This document shows positions 31,447 to 39,156 of a stretch of DNA of 40,051 nucleotides, in pieces. Under the pieces are notes generated by a model. It was not told the origin of the DNA. It did not search any database and worked only from the letters and a program-made list of their open reading frames with translations. The stretch comes from Pseudomonadales bacterium. GTDB taxonomy: Bacteria; Pseudomonadota; Gammaproteobacteria; Pseudomonadales; Azotimanducaceae. The number at the start of each line of letters is the position of its first letter. Position 1 is the first letter of the stretch. The stretch is from assembly GCA_028279305.1 (NCBI GenBank), contig JANQOA010000086.1, forward strand, positions 1 through 40,051, read 5' to 3'. Both the position numbers and the translations under genes were made by a program.

Positions 31447-33912
31447 ATGAACCCCTTAACCGCCCAACTTGGATTTGAAGATTTCGAAATTGACCCGGCG
31501 CGCTTTGAGCTTCGCTGCAAAGGTGAAACGGTGGCGGTGGAACCGCAGGTGTTTAACCTGCTGATGTATCTCGTCAACCACAGGGACCGTGTTGTCGCCA
31601 AGGATGAGATCTTCAATGAGCTGTGGGGGCATCACTTTGTCTCCGACGCGGCGCTGGCAACGCAGATTAAGGCGCTGCGCCGCGCGCTGGGCGACAGCGG
31701 GGCGGAGCAGCGCATAATCAAGACCGCGCGCGGCCGGGGTTACCGCTTTGTTGCATCAATAGAGGTGAAGGGCGGATCCCAAGGTGAGGCACAAGGTCAA
31801 CAAGCCGAGCTCTCCCTGCCGGGGGTGAGTGCAGGAAACCTGGGCAGCCCGCGCACCCCCTTGTTCGGGCGCGATGAAGATGTCCGCCGCTGCAGCAAAA
31901 TGATTGCACGTCACCGCATGGTGACGGTACTCGGCATTGGCGGTACCGGCAAAACCACGCTGGCAAAAGCGGTAGGCAGGCACCTGGCGCCGGAATTCCC
32001 GGAGGGTGTCTGGTTTGTCGATCTGATACCGGTCACCAACGGTGCCGGCATCGACTATGCCATTGCCAACGCTTTGGGTTTGCGTCTGGGCTCGGGAGAT
32101 GCACGCAGGCAGTTGGCGGAAAATCTATGTGACCGCAGCATGCTGCTGATACTGGATAACTGCGAACACATAGAAGATGAAGTGGCCGCGGCCATGGATT
32201 GCCTGTTGGAATTCACAAGGGCGCCAAAATTCCTGATGACCAGCCGCGATCCCGTTGACCTGGCGGATGAGTACCGTTTTTTCCTTGAACCGTTTGCGGT
32301 TGACGGTGCCGCCGGGGCTGCCGCCGCGGTACAGTTTTTTGTCGCCACCGCGAAGCGCCAGGGCGGGGTTGTTGCGGCGGACGACAGGCACGCCATAGAA
32401 CGGCTGTGCCGCCAGTTGGACGGGCTGCCGCTGGCTATCGAACTGGCGGCGTCGCAGTTACACTATCTGTCGCTGGACGAACTCAGCCAGCGCCTCGACC
32501 GCCGCTTTGAGCTGTTGTCCGGACGTCAGCGCCGGGATAACCGCAGGCAGAACAGCTTGCGCACCGTGCTGGAAGATACCTGGACATTGCTGACCCCGCA
32601 GGAGCGGCAAATGATTGCCCTGCTGGCTGTATTCCCTGCCGGCTTTACCATGCCGGATGCTGAGGCGTTGTTAAAAACCTCAGCACAGCCGGATGTGCCT
32701 TTTGCCATCTCGCGGTTTGTAGAGCTTTCGCTGGTTTGCAGAACAACCGGTACCAGCGCCGGGTGGCAGTTGCTGGAATCGGTAAAAATGTTTGCGCTGG
32801 CGCAGTCCGACGTAAAGACGCGGCGGCAGAATGCCGGCCACCACGGTGCATGGTGCCTGCGCTGTGTCGGCAACAATGTGCTCAGACACCGCCATGACTT
32901 TACCGCCGCGCGTTGGGCGATTGCTCATTATGATGATATTGTTGCCGCGCAGGATTTCTTCCACCAGGAAGTTGATCACCAGGCGGTAACCACCTTGTGT
33001 TCAGCCCTCTCCCTGACCATGCAGTTGGACGAAGGGGTGCGCGCCCGGGAACAGCTCGACCGGGTGGAACACTATCTCAAATTCACTGAAGATTTGTATT
33101 TGCGTTCCCAACTGCACGCCATCGCCGCTGTTTGCGGGATGATCCTGCCGGACCTGGAGGTGTTTACCCGGCATGCCGCCGCAGGGTTGGAGGCGGCTGA
33201 AGGCCTGGGGGATGAGAAAGAAATTGCCTCGCAGCTGATCCTGATGTCGGTGCGCACCAGCTTTGCGGATCCGCCGCTGGCGCTTCAACAGCTCGACAAA
33301 GCAGTCTTGTTGGCTGCCGCGCATGCGGAACAGGAACTGGTTGACGGCGCCAACACGTTCCGCGCCTGGCGTCTGGTTGTGGAAGGGAAGGATCAGGAAG
33401 CCGGCGGCTACGCCAGGGAAATTGCCGAGCGTCAATTCGAAACGGGCTTTAACAATCTCACCTTTAACGCGGTGTGCGCCTTGATTGTTTGCCTGATGCT
33501 CGAAGAACCCGACGAAGCGCTGGCATGGACCGAGCGTTTAAGCCGCAAGGAAGACGCGCATCTGCTGTGGTCGGCGCAACTGCTGATGGCCTGTATTTTT
33601 GCCATGCACAACCGCATTGATGACAGCGTGCAACTGGTCCGCGAGGTGCGCTCGCGCCTGCACCAGGCCGGATGTGACAGCCTGCCGGATATTCTGATTC
33701 CCGCCGCGCTGCTGGCCCGCGCCCATGGCGACGAGACCCGCGCGGCGGATTTCCTGGGCTGTGTTAAAGCCATGCGGCAACCGCTGCAGAGCTTCCACAT
33801 GACGGCGGCGTACCAGCGGGCCAGGCGTATGATCTCCATAGAGGGCGTGCGGGCGGATATCAACCGGGAGCGGATTGCGGCTGCTTTGGATACGGTACTT
33901 GACCCGGGATAA
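31447..33912 (+). CDS. Winged-helix DNA-binding STAND ATPase regulator
   Basis: This 821-residue protein has an OmpR/PhoB-type winged helix (about 8-105) with VEPQVFNLLMYLVNHRDRVV, ALATQIKALRRALGD and ARGRGYRFV. A linker leads to a STAND/NB-ARC-like ATPase: Walker A GIGGTGKTT at 163-171, Walker B LLILDN at 233-238, the sensor TSRDP at 265-269 and GLPLAIEL at 326-333. The C-terminal half (about 440-800) is helical, TPR-like. It resembles CadC-like/AfsR-type large regulators that sense a signal through the repeat domain. No membrane segment is visible, so it is cytoplasmic. A strong hairpin surrounds its stop codon. Target genes are unknown; the orphan 31161 and the hydrolase 33993 are neighbours. 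Confidence 0.9.
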   Translation: MNPLTAQLGFEDFEIDPARFELRCKGETVAVEPQVFNLLMYLVNHRDRVVAKDEIFNELWGHHFVSDAALATQIKALRRALGDSGAEQRIIKTARGRGYRFVASIEVKGGSQGEAQGQQAELSLPGVSAGNLGSPRTPLFGRDEDVRRCSKMIARHRMVTVLGIGGTGKTTLAKAVGRHLAPEFPEGVWFVDLIPVTNGAGIDYAIANALGLRLGSGDARRQLAENLCDRSMLLILDNCEHIEDEVAAAMDCLLEFTRAPKFLMTSRDPVDLADEYRFFLEPFAVDGAAGAAAAVQFFVATAKRQGGVVAADDRHAIERLCRQLDGLPLAIELAASQLHYLSLDELSQRLDRRFELLSGRQRRDNRRQNSLRTVLEDTWTLLTPQERQMIALLAVFPAGFTMPDAEALLKTSAQPDVPFAISRFVELSLVCRTTGTSAGWQLLESVKMFALAQSDVKTRRQNAGHHGAWCLRCVGNNVLRHRHDFTAARWAIAHYDDIVAAQDFFHQEVDHQAVTTLCSALSLTMQLDEGVRAREQLDRVEHYLKFTEDLYLRSQLHAIAAVCGMILPDLEVFTRHAAAGLEAAEGLGDEKEIASQLILMSVRTSFADPPLALQQLDKAVLLAAAHAEQELVDGANTFRAWRLVVEGKDQEAGGYAREIAERQFETGFNNLTFNAVCALIVCLMLEEPDEALAWTERLSRKEDAHLLWSAQLLMACIFAMHNRIDDSVQLVREVRSRLHQAGCDSLPDILIPAALLARAHGDETRAADFLGCVKAMRQPLQSFHMTAAYQRARRMISIEGVRADINRERIAAALDTVLDPG

Positions 33913-33948
33913 CACTCCCGGGTTGGCAACGTAAGCCGGCCTGGCTTA
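33902..33948 (+). terminator. Two tandem hairpins after the STAND regulator
   Basis: ACCCGGGA (33902-33909) pairs perfectly with TCCCGGGT (33916-33923), and the TAA stop codon starts the 6-base loop. TAAGCC (33932-33937) pairs with GGCTTA (33943-33948). Neither is followed by a clear T-run, so this is a weak intrinsic or processing-type terminator. Confidence 0.45.
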
Positions 33949-33992
33949 TAACGGACTACTTAACGGCGGCGGGGGCATACTGCGGAGGGGCC

Positions 33993-35159
33993 ATGCGGGA
34001 TCGGATAGACGGGTTATTCAAGTCATGTACGGCGGACGGACGCTTGCGGGCGGTGGCCGCGTCGGTATGCACCAGCGAGGGGATTGTATACGCCGGAGCC
34101 TTTGGGCAGCGTGCGCCGGATGGCCCGGATATGACGGTGGACAGTGTGGGCCGCATTGCGTCCATGACCAAGGCGATTACCGGCACGGCTGCGATGCAGT
34201 GTGTGGAACGGGGCCAGTTGAGTCTACAGGCGCCGGCCGGAGATGTTTGTCCGTTCCTGGCCGAGGTGCAGGTATTCCAGGGTTTTGCCAACAACGGCGA
34301 GCCGGTGCTGCGGCCGCCGAAACGTCCGGTGACGCTGCAGAACCTGCTGACCCATAGTTCCGGGTTTGTTTACGATATCTGGAATCCGGACGCCGGCGAA
34401 CTGCACGCCAAGCTCGGCCTGCCGCCGTTTTTTCTCGGGCAGAAACGCTCGTTGCAGCAACCGTTGATGTTTGATCCGGGTGACCGCTGGGAATACGGCA
34501 TTGGCATCGACTGGGTCGGCCAGATGGTGGAGGCGGTTTCAGGTCTTTCCCTGGAGGATTATTTTGCCCGGCATATAACCGGGCCGTTGGGCATGCGGGA
34601 CACCGCATTTGCATCCACGGCCGCCATGCAGGCTAAAGCCATTGCCATGCTGGCGCGCATGGAGGACGGCCGCCTTGTTGTACCGCCGGAACCGGATCTG
34701 CCGGCAGCGGAGCGTGAGTATGATGCGGGCGGCGGCGGCTTGATCTCCAGTGCGGCGGACTACATCCGGTTTCTGCAGATGATCCTGTGCCGCGGCGAGC
34801 TGGACGGGGTGCGGATACTGGAAGAGAAGACTGTTGAGCAGATGGCAAGAAACCATATGGCTGAGCTGCGGGTGACGCCGCTGCCGTCCCGCAACAAAGC
34901 GTTGAGTATGGATGCGGAGTTTTTCCCCGGTGACGAGAAGAGTTGGGGCCTGACCTTTCAGATTAACGAGGTGCCGGGTTTCACCGGACGCTCCAAAGGC
35001 ACGCTGATGTGGGCGGGTTTAAGTAACTGTTACTTCTGGATCGATTTTGCAAAAGACGTGGCGGGTGTTTTTGTTTCCCAGAGCCTGCCCTTTGCCGACC
35101 CCATCTGTCTGGATGCCTATTTCGGTTTTGAAGCGCTGGTGTATGAGCACCTCTCTTAA
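33993..35159 (+). CDS. Serine hydrolase, beta-lactamase/esterase (class C-like) family
   Basis: This 388-residue protein has the SxxK motif S57-M-T-K60 in RIASMTKAITG and a candidate Tyr at Y168 in WEYGIGIDW. A C-terminal GTLMWAGLSNCYFWID takes the place of the KTG box, as in EstB-type esterases. No signal peptide is present, so it is probably a cytoplasmic esterase or lactonase rather than a resistance beta-lactamase. The start at ATG 33993 follows GGAGGGG. Downstream, 135 bases separate it from the CoA transferase. It could hydrolyse an ester or lactone, such as a Baeyer-Villiger product, but it is 13 kb from that enzyme, so this is only a suggestion. Confidence 0.88.
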   Translation: MRDRIDGLFKSCTADGRLRAVAASVCTSEGIVYAGAFGQRAPDGPDMTVDSVGRIASMTKAITGTAAMQCVERGQLSLQAPAGDVCPFLAEVQVFQGFANNGEPVLRPPKRPVTLQNLLTHSSGFVYDIWNPDAGELHAKLGLPPFFLGQKRSLQQPLMFDPGDRWEYGIGIDWVGQMVEAVSGLSLEDYFARHITGPLGMRDTAFASTAAMQAKAIAMLARMEDGRLVVPPEPDLPAAEREYDAGGGGLISSAADYIRFLQMILCRGELDGVRILEEKTVEQMARNHMAELRVTPLPSRNKALSMDAEFFPGDEKSWGLTFQINEVPGFTGRSKGTLMWAGLSNCYFWIDFAKDVAGVFVSQSLPFADPICLDAYFGFEALVYEHLS

Positions 35160-35241
35160 CATCGCCCATTACATCGCCGCGCACGTGCGGTTAACGCGCC
35201 CGTCGAAAACCAATATAACGCCTTTGCTGCCACGCCGAATG

Positions 35242-35270
35242 TTGTATATTAGTCAATCAACAAATAAAGT
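35242..35270 (+). promoter_or_regulatory. Predicted promoter of the CoA transferase
   Basis: TTGTAT (35242-35247) and TAAAGT (35265-35270) are 17 bp apart, 25 bases before the GTG start at 35295. The spacer contains GTCAATCAAC, reminiscent of the GTCAAT half-site used in region A, without its full arrangement. Confidence 0.45.
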
Positions 35271-35294
35271 TGTGTACTGACACAGGGGTGCGCT

Positions 35295-37481
35295 GTGACC
35301 AAATCCGACAAACTTCCGGCTGACAAACTATTGTCCCAACAACGTGTATTGGAATGGGTACCGGACGGCTGCCCTGACATGATTCATATCGCGGTTTCCT
35401 TTGCCGGACGTCTGTTGAGTGACCTTGGTGCAACGGTTATCCGCGTAACGCCGGAGAGAGATCCACTCCTCAGCATACCCAGCGCGGAGGCGGAAAGCGT
35501 AGGCAGCAGCAGTGTGCTGGCAACCTTTCTGAATAGAAGCAAACACCAGGTTCAGACGCAGGAACGATCATCCAACATGCCCGGGGTTGATCTGGCGATT
35601 CTGGGTTCACCGGTATGCCTGGAAGATACCGGAGTTCAGGACATCTCCAGCGTGCTTGCGGAAACCGGCCTCGGTGACCGGCCGATCTCCGAGTTGGGTG
35701 TGCAAGCCTTGGTCGGTCTAACGGACCTGTTTGGTGAGCCGGAACAACAACCGCTGGCGATGGGTGGCCACCAGACCGCTTACGCCATGGGTTACGCGGT
35801 TTTTTGTGCAGCCATGGCGGCGGTTGCAAAACTGTCTATTCAGGGTGAAACGGACCGTGCCAGGGTCACTGCGGTGGATGCGCTGGCCTGGATCAATTGG
35901 AAGGGAATCGCCGCAGGTGCGTTGGGTTTCCCGGTAGTCCGCGGCGGGCGCGGCGCGGAGGCTCCGGTATTAAAGTGCGCGGATGGCTACTTTGCATTTC
36001 TCCACCTGCCCAACAATTGGCCGGATGTCTGTGCAGAAGTGGGTGATCCGCGGTTGCGCGATGAGCAATTTGCCAGCGCCGGCCTGCGGGCCAGGAACGC
36101 TGCCGCACTCAACAAAATTCTTGCTGAATGGGCAGCCGGTTGTAAAAGCGCATACCTGTACGAGTTTTGTCAGAGGTGTGCGATTCCCGGCGGCCCGGTG
36201 ATGTCTGCGGATGATTTGCTGCAGGAACCGCTGTACCTGTACCGCAACTATTTTGCTGACGCGAGCCACAACGGGGCTGACGGCGAGTGCAGTATCAGGG
36301 TGCCGGGCCTGCCGATGACGGTAGAGGGCAGCGCCGCAGCGATTGATGCCGCAGCTGCCGGAGCTGAGAGAGTGGATTGGGGGAGCCCCAGCACAAAAGC
36401 ACTGCCGTTGGCCGGCATGCTGGTGCTGGATCTGGGAATCTTTACCGCCGGATCGGTAACGTCAACCCTGCTTGCCGATCTGGGCGCCCGGGTCGTTAAA
36501 GTTGAATCGGAAACGTATTCGGATCCGTTTCGCATCTGGCCCGGCATTAAGGGTGACTCGCCGCTGTTTACTTTCAACAACCGCAACAAACTGGCAGTTA
36601 ACCTCGACTTGAAAACGGAAGCAGGCCGCGCCGCATTTCTGAAACTGGTCGCCGAGGCTGATGTAGTGGTGGAAAACTTCCGCCGCGGTGTGCTGAAGCG
36701 TTTGGGTATTGACTACCCGGTGCTGCAGAAGGCTAATCCGCGGATCGTGCTGGCGTCGATCTCCGGTCAGGGCGCGGAAGGGCCCGGTGCCGGACACGTC
36801 AGTTTTGGTTCAACCCTCGAAGCAATTGGCGGCGTGGCTGCGCTGACCGGTTACCGGGACGGCCCTTGTTACATCAGCGGCCGCAATCTCAACTATCCGG
36901 ATCAGATTGTCTGTCTATATGGCGCGGGCGCAGCCATTGCCGCGATTTTAAAAGCCAGGCAAGCCGGCTGCGGCATGCACATTGACGTTTCCCAGCGCGA
37001 GGTGACCAGCCTGGCGGTGGGTGAGCGGATAGCCGCGGCCAGCTATCTTGGTGATGCCGGCCTGGCGGGCGGTTTTCCCGGCAACAGCGACCCGAACATG
37101 GAATTGCAGGATATCTTTGCCGTGCAGGATGGCTGGCTGTGGATCAGCATGTCTGATTCCGGCAGTCGAGAGGTGTTGGTGGAGGATCTGCGGTGCGAGC
37201 CGGGGCAGTTGGAGGCGGCGCTGGCCGCATGGCTGTCAGGGCAAAATGTAACTGACGCTGAAGCGCATCTGCTGGGTTTGGGTATAGCGGCCGGCCGTGC
37301 CAACACGGGCAGCCAGGCCGCTGAGGAACCGGCCATCAAGGCCGGCATTGCGTTTGCGGAAACGGCAGCGGGAGCAATGGTGAAGGGTTTTCCATTTCAA
37401 TTCGAAAAAACGCCGATGGTGATTTACGAAGAGTCGCCCCGCATGGGTGAGCATACGGAACGGATTCTGGATCTGTTGTAA
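35295..37481 (+). CDS. Two-module CaiB/BaiF (family III) CoA transferase
   Basis: This 728-residue protein is about twice the usual family III length. The C-terminal module (about 370-728) is canonical: PLAGMLVLDLGIFTAGSVTS, LADLGARVVKVE, FNNRNKLAVNLDLKTEAGR, VVENFRRGVLKRLGIDY, and a candidate catalytic Asp at about 536 in NYPDQIV. The N-terminal module (about 10-360) keeps SFAGRLLSDLGATVIRVTPE and a GHQTAYAMGYAVF stretch, but the Asp position appears replaced, so it may be structural. The family moves CoA between acids as an interlocked dimer; here a single chain may mimic it. The start is GTG 35295 after AGGGG. It is convergent with the nitronate monooxygenase, 25 bases away. Confidence 0.88.
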   Translation: MTKSDKLPADKLLSQQRVLEWVPDGCPDMIHIAVSFAGRLLSDLGATVIRVTPERDPLLSIPSAEAESVGSSSVLATFLNRSKHQVQTQERSSNMPGVDLAILGSPVCLEDTGVQDISSVLAETGLGDRPISELGVQALVGLTDLFGEPEQQPLAMGGHQTAYAMGYAVFCAAMAAVAKLSIQGETDRARVTAVDALAWINWKGIAAGALGFPVVRGGRGAEAPVLKCADGYFAFLHLPNNWPDVCAEVGDPRLRDEQFASAGLRARNAAALNKILAEWAAGCKSAYLYEFCQRCAIPGGPVMSADDLLQEPLYLYRNYFADASHNGADGECSIRVPGLPMTVEGSAAAIDAAAAGAERVDWGSPSTKALPLAGMLVLDLGIFTAGSVTSTLLADLGARVVKVESETYSDPFRIWPGIKGDSPLFTFNNRNKLAVNLDLKTEAGRAAFLKLVAEADVVVENFRRGVLKRLGIDYPVLQKANPRIVLASISGQGAEGPGAGHVSFGSTLEAIGGVAALTGYRDGPCYISGRNLNYPDQIVCLYGAGAAIAAILKARQAGCGMHIDVSQREVTSLAVGERIAAASYLGDAGLAGGFPGNSDPNMELQDIFAVQDGWLWISMSDSGSREVLVEDLRCEPGQLEAALAAWLSGQNVTDAEAHLLGLGIAAGRANTGSQAAEEPAIKAGIAFAETAAGAMVKGFPFQFEKTPMVIYEESPRMGEHTERILDLL

Positions 37482-37506
37482 CCGCACGCTGCCTGTAACC
37501 CTGCGT

Positions 37507-38466
37507 TCAGTCCAACTGCTGCAATAAACCGCGCCGCGCCGACTGGTACTCGCCGATAAGCTGTTCACATAACGCACGCACCGGAACCACCTCGGTAGTG
37601 GCGCCGATACCGTGGCCTGCGGACCAGATGCCTTTGTAACGTTGTTTCGACTGTCCGTCAGAAGTCACGATCTTGCCGGGGCGGGTAACCGCCAGTTCGT
37701 CGAGGTCGATGCCGGCTTTGACCAGGCTGGGGGCGTACCAGTTGGCCGGCGCGCCATCCAGGGCCGCGGACAGAAAAATGTCGGTGGCTTTGCCTGCAAT
37801 CAGCGCGTCGCAATACTCCCGCGGCGCCAGAGATTCTTCCGTGGCGATGAACCGGGTACCCATGTAGGCCATGGCTGCCCCCATCGCCTCCGCGGCCAGC
37901 AGATCCTGCCCGTTTGTCAGTCCGCCGGCGAGAATAATGGGTTTATCGGTAACCCGTTTGATCTCACTGACCAGGGCAAACGGGTTGATTGTGCCGCAAT
38001 GTCCGCCCGCGCCGCCGGCTACCGCGATCAACGCATCAGCACCGGCCTCGACGGCTTTTTCCGCATGCCTGGCGGAAGCCACGTCGTGAAACGCAACGCC
38101 GCCGTAGTCGTGGATCATCTTGAAAACATCATCGGGTGCACCTTTGGAGGTGAGCACAATGGGCACTTTGTGTTTGATCACCAGTTCCAGGTCACCCTCC
38201 ATGCGCGCGTTGCTGGGGTGCACAACCAGATTTACCGCGTAGGGCGCGGGTTTCTCCCCGGCGTTCTCAGCCGCTGCCAGGGCGGCTTCCGTCTCGAGCA
38301 GCCATTGCGCAAAAATCTCCCGGGTGCGGGTGGAATGAGCCGGGTAACTGCCGATGACACCGGCGCGGCAGGCGGCGATGGTCATTTTGGGATTTGAGAC
38401 CAGAAACATCGGCGCGGCGATGAGCGGGATTTTCAGCCGGTCGGCAAAATCGAATGGGATAGTCAT
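37507..38466 (-). CDS. Nitronate monooxygenase (2-nitropropane dioxygenase) family protein
   Basis: This 319-residue FMN-dependent TIM-barrel protein has IPLIAAPMFLVSNP at about 13-26. The catalytic-histidine loop VAGGAGGHCGTI places H156, and FMN-phosphate binding is seen in ILAGGLTNGQ and AYMGTRF. The frame extends 38 codons upstream, but ATG 38466 follows TAAGGA and begins the conserved region, so it is chosen. It may detoxify nitronates or, as in many homologs near CoA genes, act on an unrelated enoyl substrate. It lies 8 bases downstream of the nitroreductase gene in one operon. Confidence 0.9.
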   Translation of the reverse strand: MTIPFDFADRLKIPLIAAPMFLVSNPKMTIAACRAGVIGSYPAHSTRTREIFAQWLLETEAALAAAENAGEKPAPYAVNLVVHPSNARMEGDLELVIKHKVPIVLTSKGAPDDVFKMIHDYGGVAFHDVASARHAEKAVEAGADALIAVAGGAGGHCGTINPFALVSEIKRVTDKPIILAGGLTNGQDLLAAEAMGAAMAYMGTRFIATEESLAPREYCDALIAGKATDIFLSAALDGAPANWYAPSLVKAGIDLDELAVTRPGKIVTSDGQSKQRYKGIWSAGHGIGATTEVVPVRALCEQLIGEYQSARRGLLQQLD

Positions 38467-38474
38467 AAGATTCC

Positions 38475-39146
38475 TTAACTGGTGATACTTGCAAATACGT
38501 CCACGGGTTCCCGCTCCATCTTGGCGGCGGTGGAGTTGATCTGTGCTTCCGTATCGGCGTAGCCGAAGGAAAGGCCGCAAAGGATGGCGTTTTCTTCCGG
38601 GACAGGCAGCATGGCTTTAACCGGGCCCGGGTAGGTGGCCAACGCGCCCTGGGGACAGGAGGCAACACCGCGCTCGACGAACAGCAGCATGATGGTTTGC
38701 AGAAATATGCCCATGTCGATGGCATTGGCGCGGTGCATGGTGGCTGGATAAGACAGGAATGCGGCGTGGGGCGCGCCGAAAAATTCCCAGTTTTTCATCG
38801 ACAATCCCATGCGGGCTTTTTTGTCTTCTTTGTCAATGCCTACCGCGGCAAAGTATTGGAAGGCGCACTCCCGCTGGCGCTCCTTGTAGCGGCCTTTCAG
38901 CCCGGTGCCGCCGGGCGGGAATGCGGGGTAGGGTTTAACCCCTGCCTGGATCTCCGCAAAAATGGCGTCCTGTAAGCGCTGCCGCGCCGCGCCGGACACT
39001 ATGTCGATGCGCCAGGGCTGGGTGTTGCTGTTGGATGGCGCGTGCCTTGCAAGTTCAAGAACCTCGCGGATGACTTCTTCGGGCACCGGTTCATCTTTAA
39101 AGGCGCGGATGGTGCGCCGGGTCTGGACCGCTTCACTGACTTTCAA
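38475..39146 (-). CDS. Nitroreductase family protein
   Basis: This 223-residue FMN-dependent nitroreductase-fold protein has SEAVQTRRTIRAFKD (FMN-phosphate arginines) at about 4-18 and APSNSNTQPW at about 36-45. GIFLQTIMLLFVERGVASCPQG comes later, with ILCGLSFGYAD near the end. I start it at TTG 39146 because GAGGAG lies 7 bases upstream and the family sequence begins there. The longer open frame to 39329 overlaps the MmgE gene and has no family similarity. It is the middle gene of the MmgE/PrpD, nitroreductase, nitronate monooxygenase operon. It would reduce a nitro or enone group using NAD(P)H. Confidence 0.9.
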   Translation of the reverse strand: MKVSEAVQTRRTIRAFKDEPVPEEVIREVLELARHAPSNSNTQPWRIDIVSGAARQRLQDAIFAEIQAGVKPYPAFPPGGTGLKGRYKERQRECAFQYFAAVGIDKEDKKARMGLSMKNWEFFGAPHAAFLSYPATMHRANAIDMGIFLQTIMLLFVERGVASCPQGALATYPGPVKAMLPVPEENAILCGLSFGYADTEAQINSTAAKMEREPVDVFASITS

Positions 39147-39156
39147 GGCTTTCTCC

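Noticed and set aside
31447..33912. STAND ATPase as an anti-phage (Avs-like) defence protein
   Set aside because: The N-terminus is a PhoB-type DNA-binding domain, not a nuclease or other effector, so a regulator is the better reading.
33993..35159. Class C beta-lactamase giving antibiotic resistance
   Set aside because: No signal peptide and the C-terminal box is W-A-G-type, as in EstB-like esterases, not KTG.
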